The position numbers and the translations under genes were made by a program. Shown in pieces: positions 16,683 through 25,453 of a stretch of 37,114 bases of DNA. The stretch is from assembly GCA_902788645.1 (NCBI GenBank), contig CADAKW010000009.1:1-37114 (forward strand), read 5' to 3'. The DNA comes from an uncultured Lachnospiraceae bacterium. Lineage in GTDB: Bacteria; Bacillota; Clostridia; Lachnospirales; Lachnospiraceae. The notes beneath the pieces are model-generated. The model worked only from the letters and a program-made list of their open reading frames with translations. It did no database searches and had not been told where the DNA came from. How positions within the stretch are numbered: position 1 is the first letter of the stretch; every line of letters begins with the position of its first letter.

Positions 16683-16716
16683 ACAAACGGGTCTTTATAT
16701 GACCCGTTTGTTTTTT
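16683..16716 (+). terminator. Rho-independent terminator of the arg operon
   Basis: Perfect 11-bp stem ACAAACGGGTC (16683-16693) / GACCCGTTTGT (16701-16711), 7-base loop, T run to 16716. Confidence 0.92.
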
Positions 16717-16735
16717 GTATATATCTTTTTATTAT
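16708..16735 (+). promoter_or_regulatory. Possible promoter for DMT protein
   Basis: TTGTTT (16708-16713) and TATTAT (16730-16735) with a 16-base spacer, overlapping the terminator's T run. Weak call. Confidence 0.28.
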
Positions 16736-16769
16736 GGGAAAACTAACCAAAACGAAGGGAGGTTTTTCT

Positions 16770-17204
16770 ATGTGGGGAATGATCATTTCTTTGATATCCG
16801 GTGTTCTGATGAGTGTACAGGGGGTATTTAATACAGAGGTAACAAAGCAGACCAGTGTCTGGATCTCCGCTGCATTTGTCCAGCTTACGGCATTGATCGT
16901 CTGTATTGCAGCCTGGTTTCTGACCGGAAGGGACGGACAGATCGCCGGCATCATGCGTGTACATCCACGTTATATGCTGCTGGGAGGTGTCATAGGTGCC
17001 TTTATCACATATACCGTCATCATCGGTATGAACCAGCTCGGTCCGGCCAAGGCAGTTATGCTGATCGTTGCCGCCCAGTTGATCGCAGCCTATCTGATCG
17101 AGGTTTTCGGACTGTTCGGAGTGGAGCGTGTAGGCTTTGACTGGTTAAAGCTTTTGGGAACAGCGCTCTTTTTGGCAGGCATAATAATTTTTAAGAAAAA
17201 TTAA
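16770..17204 (+). CDS. Small DMT-superfamily membrane protein (YdcZ-like)
   Basis: A 144-residue inner-membrane protein with four or five hydrophobic helices. The opening MIISLISGVLMSVQGVFNTEV and the block GAFITYTVIIGMNQLGPAKAVMLIVAAQL match the YdcZ branch of the drug/metabolite transporter superfamily, where a half-length protein often works as a dimer. Transport substrate is unknown. The ATG at 16770 follows GAAGGGAGG at 16754-16762; the longer frame from 16674 runs through the arg terminator and is rejected. It appears monocistronic. Confidence 0.8.
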   Translation: MWGMIISLISGVLMSVQGVFNTEVTKQTSVWISAAFVQLTALIVCIAAWFLTGRDGQIAGIMRVHPRYMLLGGVIGAFITYTVIIGMNQLGPAKAVMLIVAAQLIAAYLIEVFGLFGVERVGFDWLKLLGTALFLAGIIIFKKN

Positions 17205-17233
17205 TAAATTTTTTCCAAGTGCCTATTGTTTTT

Positions 17234-17260
17234 TTGACAGGAATCGTTAGAATAGAGATA
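17234..17260 (+). promoter_or_regulatory. Possible promoter upstream of comEA
   Basis: A perfect TTGACA (17234-17239) is followed by a poor -10 (GAGATA at 17255-17260, 15-base spacer). The -35 is striking but the -10 is not convincing. Confidence 0.35.
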
Positions 17261-17315
17261 GGTTCGCATTTATTATGACGTATATCTGCTATGAATTTAA
17301 TTCGTAGGAGGTTAT

Positions 17316-17924
17316 ATGAAACGTCAAACATTGATCACAATAGGAATATGCATTGGTTTTCTGGTGTTATCCGGCTGGTTCTATATGAGATCCTCAGCAG
17401 GATCAGCCCAAAACACACAGGAATGGTCATACAGTCCGGAGTCACCATCCCCGTCTCTGTCGGGAGATGGACGATCCGCAGGAGGGGATACTGCTGATAA
17501 AGGGGAATGTGCAGTATATATCTGCGGTGCCGTGAAAAATCCCGGTGTTTATCGTTTTTCCGGGGACGCCAGAGTCTGTGACGCCGTAGATGCAGCAGGA
17601 GGCTTTCGCAAAAAAGCGGACCGTGCCGCGATCAATCAGGCACGGACACTGCAGGATGGGGAACAGATCACGATCCCACGCAAAGGCTCCGGTTCAAAAA
17701 AGAAAAAAACTGTCGGGGGAGACAGTGGATCCGGATTGATCAATATTAATCAGGCGGATCTGGCGGAATTGATGACACTCACCGGGATCGGCGAAGCAAA
17801 AGCGCAGTTGATCATCGACTACCGCACAGAAAACGGAAGCTTTGCTTCCATTGAAGATATTATGAAGATTTCCGGTATTAAAGAGGGGATTTATAACCGG
17901 ATCAAAGATCAGATCACAGTGTAA
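17316..17924 (+). CDS. comEA: Competence protein ComEA (SLBB plus helix-hairpin-helix)
   Basis: ComEA is the membrane-anchored DNA receptor of the competence uptake system. The 202-residue product has an N-terminal membrane anchor (about 7-25), a Ser/Gly-rich linker, an SLBB-like domain (about 66-125; AVYICGAVKNPGVYRF and the QDGEQITIP ending), a short basic linker, and a C-terminal helix-hairpin-helix pair (about 140-200; ININQADLAELMTLTGIGEAKA and the FASIEDIMKISGI repeat), which binds DNA. Order and length match ComEA of Gram-positive bacteria. The ATG at 17316 follows TAGGAGG. Its usual partner comEC lies 3.3 kb downstream; a two-component system and a GerMN lipoprotein lie between them. 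Confidence 0.92.
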   Translation: MKRQTLITIGICIGFLVLSGWFYMRSSAGSAQNTQEWSYSPESPSPSLSGDGRSAGGDTADKGECAVYICGAVKNPGVYRFSGDARVCDAVDAAGGFRKKADRAAINQARTLQDGEQITIPRKGSGSKKKKTVGGDSGSGLININQADLAELMTLTGIGEAKAQLIIDYRTENGSFASIEDIMKISGIKEGIYNRIKDQITV

Positions 17925-17955
17925 AAGAATCAATGAAAGGTTTAGGGGGAGCGTT

Positions 17956-18645
17956 ATGGCGAGAAAGGTTCTGGTTGTTGACGATGAAAAGCTTATTGTA
18001 AAAGGAATCCGTTTCAGTCTGGAGCAGGATGGAATGGATGTAGATTGTGCCTATGACGGACAGGAGGCATTAGACCTGATCCGTAAAAATGAGTATGACG
18101 TGGTACTGTTAGATGTCATGCTGCCGGTTCTTACCGGTTTCGAGGTCTGCCAGCAGGTACGGGAGTTTTCCGATGTACCGATCATCATGCTGACAGCAAA
18201 GGGTGATGATATGGATAAGATCCTGGGACTTGAGTATGGTGCTGATGATTATATCACCAAACCATTCAATATCCTGGAGGTAAAGGCACGGATCAAAGCG
18301 ATCATCCGGCGCAGCAATGCAGGACATTCCCATGATGAAAACCCAAAGCTTCTTACATACGATGTGTTAAAGGTAGACTGCGACAGCCGCAGAGCCTATA
18401 TTGACGAGAAGGAAGTCAATCTTACCGCAAAGGAGTTTGATCTTCTGGAGCTTCTGATGGTTCATCCCAACAAGGTATACAGCCGCGAGGAGCTTCTCAA
18501 TACCGTCTGGGGCTATGATTATCCGGGAGATGTCCGGACAGTGGATGTCCATATCCGTCGTCTGCGCGAAAAGATTGAAAGTAAACCCAGCGATCCAAAG
18601 TATATACATACCAAATGGGGCGTTGGATATTATTTTCAAAAATAA
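17956..18645 (+). CDS. OmpR/PhoB-family response regulator
   Basis: A 229-residue transcription regulator: receiver domain (1-120) with acidic pocket Asp9-Asp10, phospho-acceptor Asp53 (LLDVMLP), Thr80 and Lys102 (TKPF), then a winged-helix C-terminal domain ending in the DVHIRRLREK recognition helix and a TKWGVGYYF hairpin. It resembles WalR/PhoP-type regulators, but that is not enough to name it. The ATG at 17956 follows a GGGGGAG-rich site. It starts 31 bases after comEA and is followed by its kinase gene. Target genes cannot be told from this window. Confidence 0.93.
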   Translation: MARKVLVVDDEKLIVKGIRFSLEQDGMDVDCAYDGQEALDLIRKNEYDVVLLDVMLPVLTGFEVCQQVREFSDVPIIMLTAKGDDMDKILGLEYGADDYITKPFNILEVKARIKAIIRRSNAGHSHDENPKLLTYDVLKVDCDSRRAYIDEKEVNLTAKEFDLLELLMVHPNKVYSREELLNTVWGYDYPGDVRTVDVHIRRLREKIESKPSDPKYIHTKWGVGYYFQK

Positions 18646-18703
18646 ACCGGCTGCTTCTCCGGAATACTAAAATAAATGCTTCAACGGCAGGGAAGGGTAC
18701 GCT

Positions 18704-20137
18704 TTGAAACAATTTCTTGGCAAGGTTCTGTATTTTCTCCGCAGTATGCGGATACAGGTACTGATCGTATTTTTAATGATGGGACTTGTTCCCCTGTATG
18801 TCTTTTCTATAATTATTACAAATGCATATGAGTCAAAGCTGGTATCCCAGCGTGTGGATGAGCTGCAGTCCTACGGTACCATGATCTCCAATCTTGTGGT
18901 TTCCTCCGGATATCTGGTGGATCACGACAGTGAGGAGGTTGTAGAGGAGGCAGCCCAGATTGCTGAGATCTATCAGGGGCGTATCATTCTGGTAGATCAG
19001 AATCTCCGTATTATTCATGACACCTATGGACTGGAAGATGGCAAAACCGTCATCTCCACCGAGGTCGTAAAATGCTTTGGCGGCGATCATGGAAAATACA
19101 TAAATGAGCTGGGAGAGTATGTTCAGCTTACCATGCCCATCGTAAATTCCAACAAACAATCAACAGATGGCGTTGTTATTATGAGCTTCTCCACCAAAAA
19201 TCTCCATCAGATGGCCGACGCAGTCAAACGTCAGGTATATATTATCCTTTTGATACTGACGATCCTGGTCCTTCTTGGTGCGTTGATCTATTCTACCCTT
19301 CTGGCACGTCCATTGAAGCAGATCACATCGTCCATCAATGAGATATCCCAGGGAGATATGAGTGTCAAACTCAACATGCACGGCTTTTCAGAGATCAGCA
19401 GTATCTCTGATTCCTTCAATCAGATGATCGATGTCATACGAAACCAGGACACCGCACGCCAGGAGTTTGTATCCAATGTGTCCCATGAGTTAAAAACACC
19501 GATCGCATCCATGAAGGTACTTGCTGATTCCCTGCTTTCCCAGGAGGGAATGCCGGAGGAGATATACCGGGAGTTTCTCGGAGATATCACCAACGAGATC
19601 GAACGTATGACAAAAATCATCAACGATCTTCTTTCCATGGTCAAAATGGACAAGAATACTTCTCAGGTAGAGGTTGTCAATACAAGCATCAACGATCTTC
19701 TGGAGCAGCTTTTAAAACGTCTCAGACCAATTGCCGCAGAGCGTAATATTGAGCTGATATACGAAAGCTATCGTCCTGTTATGGCTGATATCGATGAGAC
19801 AAAGATGTCCATTGCATTAAATAACCTTATCGAAAACGCCATTAAATACAATTATGACGATGGCTGGGTTCGTGTAACCCTCAACGCCGATCACAAGTTT
19901 TTCTATGTGACAGTGCAGGATTCCGGTGTCGGTATTCCGGAGGATGTTCAGGATAATGTCTTTGAGCGTTTCTACCGCGTGGACAAAGCCCGTTCCAGAG
20001 ATACCGGTGGTACCGGACTTGGGCTATCCCTGACCCGTAGTGCAGTTTTATTGCACCGGGGTTCCATTAAGCTTTACAGTAAGGAGAAGGAGGGTACCAC
20101 CTTTACCGTCCGCATCCCATTAACTTATGTTCCATAA
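18704..20137 (+). CDS. Sensor histidine kinase (HAMP-containing)
   Basis: A 477-residue membrane kinase, partner of the regulator just upstream. Order: TM1 (about 17-39), an extracytoplasmic sensor region of about 135 residues with a PAS/Cache-like flavour (IILVDQNLRIIHDTYG), TM2 (about 178-199), HAMP (200-250, RPLKQITSSINEISQGD), HisKA with phospho-acceptor His261 (VSHELKTP), N box NNLIENAIKYN (373-383), and G boxes DSGVGIP (406-412) and GGTGLGLS (435-442). The start is TTG at 18704 with AGGGAAGGG at 18689-18696; no ATG or GTG gives the first membrane helix. Architecture resembles WalK/PhoR kinases, but without an obvious cytoplasmic PAS domain. Confidence 0.93.
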   Translation: MKQFLGKVLYFLRSMRIQVLIVFLMMGLVPLYVFSIIITNAYESKLVSQRVDELQSYGTMISNLVVSSGYLVDHDSEEVVEEAAQIAEIYQGRIILVDQNLRIIHDTYGLEDGKTVISTEVVKCFGGDHGKYINELGEYVQLTMPIVNSNKQSTDGVVIMSFSTKNLHQMADAVKRQVYIILLILTILVLLGALIYSTLLARPLKQITSSINEISQGDMSVKLNMHGFSEISSISDSFNQMIDVIRNQDTARQEFVSNVSHELKTPIASMKVLADSLLSQEGMPEEIYREFLGDITNEIERMTKIINDLLSMVKMDKNTSQVEVVNTSINDLLEQLLKRLRPIAAERNIELIYESYRPVMADIDETKMSIALNNLIENAIKYNYDDGWVRVTLNADHKFFYVTVQDSGVGIPEDVQDNVFERFYRVDKARSRDTGGTGLGLSLTRSAVLLHRGSIKLYSKEKEGTTFTVRIPLTYVP

Positions 20138-20223
20138 CAAAACCAATGCCGTATATCGATCCGTCCGGAGCGGCAGCACCGATTACCGTCCGGACATCAT
20201 CACCGGAAAGGAGGAAGACGAAT

Positions 20224-21207
20224 ATGCCATATCATACAGATATTCCCAAAAAGAAATACACACATCTGTTACGGCCGGGCTTCACAGTCTGTGTCCTGTT
20301 TTTGGTACTTCTCTTTTGCGGTGGGTGCTCTTTTCATAAAGAAAAGGAATATACCGGCTACTATGTATTCTGTCCCGATGCCAATGAAACCAAGGTGGGA
20401 TTTGAAAAATATACGCCTGAGTCACGGAAGCGGGATGACCTGGTCAATGAATTTCTGACAAAGCTTCAGTCAGAGCCAAAGGATATCGGATTGCGGAAAG
20501 CATTACCGGATGATGTCACTGTGGATGATTTTATCTTTGAAGACTCCGGGCAATTATCCCTTTATCTAAGCTCCGGTTACGGAAAGCTTAAGGGCGTTTC
20601 GGAGATTCTGCGCCGGGCAGCCATTGTAAAAACCCTCTGCCAGATCAGGGGGGTGAGCAGTGTGCAGTTTTACGTATCCGGCCAGCCGTTGACCGATTCC
20701 AATTTAGATGCCATTGGTTATATGACTGCAGATTCTTTTATTGACAATACAGGTGGCGAGACCACCTACAAACAGAAAGCCACATTAAACATGTATTTTA
20801 GCGACAAAACAGGAAGCCACCTTGTCAAGGTACCCGTTGACATCACCTATGATGCAACGATCCCACTGGAGCAGCTTGCCGTTGAGCAGCTGATACGGGG
20901 ACCATATTCCATTGACGGAGTGGATCCCGATGAGATCAAGGCGACTATACCGGAAAAAACAGAGCTCAATAAGATCTCTGTCAAAGAAAACACCTGTTAC
21001 GTTGATTTTTCCGAAGAGTTCCTTAAAAAACGTACTAATATTTCTGCAGAAACCACGATCTATTCCGTTGTGGATACTTTGGCAGAACTATCCAATATTA
21101 ACAAGGTACAGTTTAGTATTAACGGTGAACAGGTACTTTTATATAACGATACCATTGATTTCGGTTCAGCCTTTGAACGTAACCTGGATATTGTCGTTCA
21201 GGAATAG
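20224..21207 (+). CDS. GerMN-domain lipoprotein
   Basis: A 327-residue exported protein. The ATG at 20224 has AAAGGAGG at 20207-20214; the longer frame from 20146 is rejected. The N-terminus has a basic stretch, a hydrophobic core and a probable lipobox FCGGC with Cys35 (slightly atypical at -3). The mature part appears to hold two GerMN-type domains: about 75-185, and 200-325 where VPVDITYDATIPLEQLAVEQLIRGP and the NTCYVDFSEEF strand are typical. GerM-like proteins act in spore or cell-wall contexts; LpqB of actinobacteria carries the same domain next to the MtrAB two-component system. Its position directly after a kinase gene suggests a role in sensing. The TAG stop overlaps the comEC ribosome binding site. 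Confidence 0.83.
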   Translation: MPYHTDIPKKKYTHLLRPGFTVCVLFLVLLFCGGCSFHKEKEYTGYYVFCPDANETKVGFEKYTPESRKRDDLVNEFLTKLQSEPKDIGLRKALPDDVTVDDFIFEDSGQLSLYLSSGYGKLKGVSEILRRAAIVKTLCQIRGVSSVQFYVSGQPLTDSNLDAIGYMTADSFIDNTGGETTYKQKATLNMYFSDKTGSHLVKVPVDITYDATIPLEQLAVEQLIRGPYSIDGVDPDEIKATIPEKTELNKISVKENTCYVDFSEEFLKKRTNISAETTIYSVVDTLAELSNINKVQFSINGEQVLLYNDTIDFGSAFERNLDIVVQE

Positions 21208-21218
21208 GAGGAACGCAT

Positions 21219-23624
21219 ATTAAACGACCATTTCTATGGATTTTTACAGGACTTACTATTTTATTTCTTTTATACCGGGCCATTTATTCTGAAAAGGATG
21301 ATGCCCGGTATTATTGTTTTCAGGGGATCTGGGAAGATCAAACCCCGGCAGAGGTCACCGGGACCATTGACCGGATCTGTCTGGCACAGGGAAAAGAAGA
21401 CCGGACAGTCCTATATCTGAAAAACTGTCATATCCGCTTATCACAAAACGATCAGACCTATTCTCAAAAGAAGCTTTATGTTTCCATTTCCGGGAAACCC
21501 TCTCTGCACCCGGGCAATGTTTTGTTCCTCAAGGGAACACTCCGTGAATTTTCCGTTGCCACCAATCCCGGGATGTTTGACCGCCGGGCATATTACAAAG
21601 AAAAGGGGATTTACTATGAATTTCCGTCAGATTCCTTCCGGATCCTGCAGTCCACAATACATCCCATCAAAAATCTGCTGTACCATATCCGGGACAGAAT
21701 AGGCCATGTTTACCAGACGTGTCTGCCGGCCAAAGAAAGCGGGATCGTATCCGCCATGATCCTGGGTGACAAGTCCCTTCTGGACATGAATATCCAAAAG
21801 CTGTATCAGGAGAGTGGTATTGGCCATCTGCTTGCTATCAGCGGGCTTCATGTATCCATTCTCGGCATGGCTCTGCTGGAATTTTTAAAAAAGCTGTATT
21901 TACCGGAGCGTATTTCCATCCCGGTCTGTATCCTTGTGGTCACCGCCTACGGTCAGATGACAGATTTCAGTATCTCAACAAGCCGGGCTGTCATTATGAT
22001 GATCCTCTTGCTGGCGGCCGATCTGTTAGAACGTACCTATGACGGCAAAAACGCACTGGCTCTGGCAGCTGTGATCATTTTACTGCAAAAGCCCTTTGCC
22101 CTGTTTTCCTGCAGCTTTCTCCTGTCCTTTGGAGCCATGGCAGGGATTTATCTTGTGCTTCCCGTATTGGAGCAGGTGTGGTTTGGTGACCCGTGGGAAA
22201 AGCGGCGAAAACGCCGCCTGATACACCACCGTGACAGAGAGCTGCTTGCCAATAAGCGCACCGGCAGACTGCAGATTCTTTGCAGACAGCTGGGGCAGAA
22301 GACAGGCCGGATGCTTTTGGTGAGCAGCGCTGTCCAGCTGACAACACTGCCTGTAATGTTGTATTTCTTCTTTGAAATCCCATTGTACGGTATTGTGATC
22401 AATCTTTTTGTGATTCCTTTGTCGTCCCTTCTGGTGATCTTTTCCTTTGTGGGAGGAATTGCCGGCTGTGTCTGCCTGCCTGTGGGAAAATTTATTCTTT
22501 CCAATGCCTTCCGGCTGTTAAAGCTTTATGAGCGGATCTGCCTGATCTTTCAAAAACTGCCGGGTCATATGCAGATCATGGGACGGCCGGCATGGTGGCA
22601 GCTTCTGTTGTATTATCTGGTGCTGTCCGTCACGTTGGTGTGGCTTCTGTATACTCTGCGCCAAATTGATGAAATGGAATATCAAAGAATACCGCTGCAT
22701 GCCGAACATAACCGTCGAAGGCTGAAACATCTTGGTAAAATATTGCCGGTATTTTGTCTGATATTTATCGTACCTGTTCCCGCCACCTCCTTCGAAATGA
22801 CCATGCTTGACGTGGGGCAGGGAGATGGTATTTACCTCCACACGCCGGGACAGCAGAATATTCTGATTGACGGCGGAAGCACCAGTGAAAAGCAGGTAGG
22901 AAAATACCGGCTCCTGCCATTTCTCAAGTCCCGTGGGATCCGGCAGATCGATTATATGATCGCCACCCATGCAGATGAGGACCACATCAACGGACTGATC
23001 GAGCTGATAACAATGAGTGGAGACGGATATCACATCCGCCGGCTTCTTCTGCCGGATGTTGCAGACAAAGACCAGAGCGGCTATATTCTGCTTCGGAAAG
23101 CAGCCGAACAAAAACACATCCCTGTCCGGTATTTGTCCACCGGCAGATGTTTTCATTCCGGCGGTGTCTCCTTTGTCTGCCTGAATCCGGCTGCAGGCAG
23201 CTCTTTTGACTCTGCCAACGCAGAATCCATCACTCTCAGTATGCAGTATCAGAGCTTTTCCTGTCTGTTCACCGGAGATCTGGAGGGAGCAGGAGAGGAA
23301 GCCCTTCAGGATATCATAAACTCTGCCCGGACCCGACAGACCTATCATATTCCGGAGCATTACACGGTCCTTAAAGTGGCACATCACGGCTCTAAAAATT
23401 CCACCGGTGAAGATCTGCTTAACCGCTTAAAACCGGAATATGCCCTGATCTCCTGCGGCAGGAAAAACAGATACGGTCATCCCCACAAGGAGCTTCTTGA
23501 ACGACTGACAGCCTCCGGTGCAGATATCCGGCGCACCGATGAGAGTGGGGCTTTATCTGTTATCCTCCGAAAGGGAACGCCTTGTCTGACCGGCTATCTG
23601 GACAACCTTTCAAAAAACAAATGA
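21219..23624 (+). CDS. comEC: DNA internalisation protein ComEC/Rec2, apparent ATT start
   Basis: ComEC forms the membrane channel for transforming DNA. The 801-residue product has the expected order: N-terminal membrane anchor (KRPFLWIFTGLTILFLLYRA), a DUF4131/OB-like region (about 50-150), the polytopic Competence domain (SGLHVSILGMALL onward), and a C-terminal metallo-beta-lactamase-like domain with DVGQGD (531-536) and THADEDH (His584, Asp586, Asp588, His589). No ATG, GTG or TTG occurs in frame ahead of TTG 21522, and starting there would remove the anchor and much of the DUF4131 region. An ideal AGGAGG (21206-21211) is seven bases upstream of ATT 21219, so ATT is the best start. Frame is open further upstream, so an ATA start at 21204 is a weaker alternative. 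Confidence 0.88.
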   Translation: MKRPFLWIFTGLTILFLLYRAIYSEKDDARYYCFQGIWEDQTPAEVTGTIDRICLAQGKEDRTVLYLKNCHIRLSQNDQTYSQKKLYVSISGKPSLHPGNVLFLKGTLREFSVATNPGMFDRRAYYKEKGIYYEFPSDSFRILQSTIHPIKNLLYHIRDRIGHVYQTCLPAKESGIVSAMILGDKSLLDMNIQKLYQESGIGHLLAISGLHVSILGMALLEFLKKLYLPERISIPVCILVVTAYGQMTDFSISTSRAVIMMILLLAADLLERTYDGKNALALAAVIILLQKPFALFSCSFLLSFGAMAGIYLVLPVLEQVWFGDPWEKRRKRRLIHHRDRELLANKRTGRLQILCRQLGQKTGRMLLVSSAVQLTTLPVMLYFFFEIPLYGIVINLFVIPLSSLLVIFSFVGGIAGCVCLPVGKFILSNAFRLLKLYERICLIFQKLPGHMQIMGRPAWWQLLLYYLVLSVTLVWLLYTLRQIDEMEYQRIPLHAEHNRRRLKHLGKILPVFCLIFIVPVPATSFEMTMLDVGQGDGIYLHTPGQQNILIDGGSTSEKQVGKYRLLPFLKSRGIRQIDYMIATHADEDHINGLIELITMSGDGYHIRRLLLPDVADKDQSGYILLRKAAEQKHIPVRYLSTGRCFHSGGVSFVCLNPAAGSSFDSANAESITLSMQYQSFSCLFTGDLEGAGEEALQDIINSARTRQTYHIPEHYTVLKVAHHGSKNSTGEDLLNRLKPEYALISCGRKNRYGHPHKELLERLTASGADIRRTDESGALSVILRKGTPCLTGYLDNLSKNK

Positions 23625-23649
23625 CAAACAATTTGCTTTGTGCTACAAT
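23621..23649 (+). promoter_or_regulatory. Promoter of purM-purN-purD-glyA
   Basis: ATGACA (23621-23626), 17-base spacer, TACAAT (23644-23649) with extended -10 TG at 23641-23642. It overlaps the comEC stop codon. The leader to purM is only about 45 bases, leaving no room for a purine riboswitch. Confidence 0.68.
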
Positions 23650-23701
23650 GAGAATATCTTTGATTAAGTGAAGATATAAATACAAATTGAGGAGGCTTAT
23701 C

Positions 23702-24730
23702 ATGGACTACAAGAATGCAGGCGTTGACATTGAGGCGGGCTATAAGGCAGTAGAGCTTATGAAAAAGCATGTTGCCAGCACGATGAGAAACGAGGTGCTG
23801 ACAGACATTGGTGGATTTTCAGGGGCATTTTCCCTGGACAGTTTTAAGGGGATGGAGCATCCGACCCTTGTTTCTGGAACAGACGGAGTAGGAACCAAGT
23901 TAAAAATTGCCTTTGAGTTGGACAAGCACGACACGATCGGCATCGACTGCGTGGCAATGTGCGTAAACGACATTGCTTGTGCCGGTGGAGAGCCATTATT
24001 TTTCTTAGATTATATTGCCTGTGGCAAAAATGAACCGGAAAAGATCGCACAGATCGTCAGCGGTGTTGCAGAGGGATGTCGTCAGTCAGACGCTGCACTG
24101 ATCGGTGGTGAGACAGCAGAGATGCCGGGATTTTATCCGGTAGATGAGTATGATCTTGCCGGTTTTGCCGTTGGTATCGTAGACAGAGACAAAATGATCA
24201 CCGGAAAGAACATTGCGAAAGGTGATGTACTGGTAGGTATCGCATCCTCCGGTATCCACAGCAACGGTTATTCTCTGGTGCGTAAGGTATTTGATATCAG
24301 TAAGGACGATCTGAACCGTTCTTATGAGTGTCTCGGCGGAAAGACTCTGGGTGAGACTATTCTGACACCAACCATTATTTATGTTAAAGCGTTAAAGAGC
24401 GTCAAGGACGGCGGCGTGACTATTAAGGGCTGCAGTCATATTACCGGTGGCGGCTTCTATGAGAATATCCCAAGAATGCTTCACGATGGCGTCCGCGCCA
24501 AGGTAAAGGCAGACAGCTATCCGATCCCTCCGATCTTCTCCATGCTCGCAAAGGACGGAGATATCGCAAAAGAAATGATGTACAATACATACAATATGGG
24601 TATCGGTATGCTTCTTGCAGTGGATGCCGCTGACGCAGACAAGACAGTAGAACTCGTGAAGAAATCAGGACAGAATGCTTATATTATCGGTGAGATCGCA
24701 GAGGGCGAGAAGGGCATTGATTTAGTATAA
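23702..24730 (+). CDS. purM: Phosphoribosylformylglycinamidine cyclo-ligase (AIR synthetase)
   Basis: PurM closes the imidazole ring, turning FGAM into AIR with ATP, in purine synthesis. The 342-residue product shows the family's hallmarks: [13 protein letters not shown] near residue 65, [33 protein letters not shown], and [13 protein letters not shown], followed by the [12 protein letters not shown] stretch. The ATG at 23702 follows GAGGAGG; the TTG at 23687 overlaps that site. First gene of the purM-purN-purD-glyA cluster, with its own promoter and an intercistronic hairpin before purN. Confidence 0.97.
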   Translation: MDYKNAGVDIEAGYKAVELMKKHVASTMRNEVLTDIGGFSGAFSLDSFKGMEHPTLVSGTDGVGTKLKIAFELDKHDTIGIDCVAMCVNDIACAGGEPLFFLDYIACGKNEPEKIAQIVSGVAEGCRQSDAALIGGETAEMPGFYPVDEYDLAGFAVGIVDRDKMITGKNIAKGDVLVGIASSGIHSNGYSLVRKVFDISKDDLNRSYECLGGKTLGETILTPTIIYVKALKSVKDGGVTIKGCSHITGGGFYENIPRMLHDGVRAKVKADSYPIPPIFSMLAKDGDIAKEMMYNTYNMGIGMLLAVDAADADKTVELVKKSGQNAYIIGEIAEGEKGIDLV

Positions 24731-24744
24731 TCATTTACAATCAT

Positions 24745-24774
24745 CTGTCTGCTGCGCTAATATGCAGCGGACAG
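24745..24774 (+). other. Intercistronic hairpin between purM and purN
   Basis: CTGTCTGCTGC (24745-24755) pairs with GCAGCGGACAG (24764-24774), an 11-bp stem with one T-G wobble and an 8-base loop, lying just upstream of the purN ribosome binding site. No T run follows, so it is probably an mRNA stem rather than a terminator. Confidence 0.58.
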
Positions 24775-24792
24775 TTAATCATGGAGGAAACT

Positions 24793-25419
24793 ATGCAGAA
24801 GATTGCAGTATGTGTATCCGGCGGAGGAACAAATCTTCAGGCGATCATTGATGCTGTATCAGACGGCACGATCCGCAACACAGAGATTGCCGTGGTGATC
24901 AGCAATAAGGAAAATGCATATGCTCTGGAGCGTGCAGCCAATGCCGGCATTCCGGCCAGATGCATCAGCCCGAAGTCATATGGATCAAGAGATTCCTTTG
25001 CCGATGCCATGTTAGATACATTAGAGGAATATCATGTGGATCTGGTGGTACTTGCCGGCTATCTGGTGATCGTACCCGCAAGGATGATCGAGAAATATCA
25101 CAATCGCATCATTAATATCCATCCTTCCCTGATCCCGGCACATTGCGGAATGGGTTATTACGGATTAAAGGTCCATGAAAGTGTCCTGGCTATGGGCAAT
25201 AAAGTAACCGGAGCTACGGTTCATTTCGTAGACGAGAAGGCAGATCACGGCCCGATCCTTCTTCAGAAGGCAGTGGAGGTACAGGAGGGAGATACCCCTG
25301 AGATCCTGCAGCGAAGAGTCATGGAGCAGGCAGAATGGAAGATCCTTCCAAAAGCGATCGATCTGATCGGTGCCGGTAAGGTGACGGTAAAAGATGGAAT
25401 TGCACACATTAGTGAGTAA
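24793..25419 (+). CDS. purN: Phosphoribosylglycinamide formyltransferase
   Basis: PurN transfers the formyl group of 10-formyl-THF to GAR, the third step of purine synthesis. The 208-residue product has the start VCVSGGGTNLQAIID (phosphate-binding loop), the strand LVVLAGYLVIVP, the active-site segment NIHPSLIPAHCGMGYYG (Asn and His catalytic) and GATVHFVDEKADHGPIL with the catalytic Asp. The ATG at 24793 follows GGAGG at 24783-24787; the ATG at 24781 overlaps that site. It draws on the same folate pool as GlyA and MetF in this window. Confidence 0.96.
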   Translation: MQKIAVCVSGGGTNLQAIIDAVSDGTIRNTEIAVVISNKENAYALERAANAGIPARCISPKSYGSRDSFADAMLDTLEEYHVDLVVLAGYLVIVPARMIEKYHNRIINIHPSLIPAHCGMGYYGLKVHESVLAMGNKVTGATVHFVDEKADHGPILLQKAVEVQEGDTPEILQRRVMEQAEWKILPKAIDLIGAGKVTVKDGIAHISE

Positions 25420-25453
25420 TGATTTTTTAATACATCACAGCGTAAATTTATGA

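Noticed and set aside
21522..21530. TTG 21522 as the start of comEC
   Set aside because: It would delete the N-terminal anchor and much of the DUF4131 region that are encoded in frame upstream, and no ribosome binding site precedes it.
23650..23701. Purine riboswitch ahead of purM
   Set aside because: The leader is only about 45 bases, too short for the aptamer, and no matching core is present.
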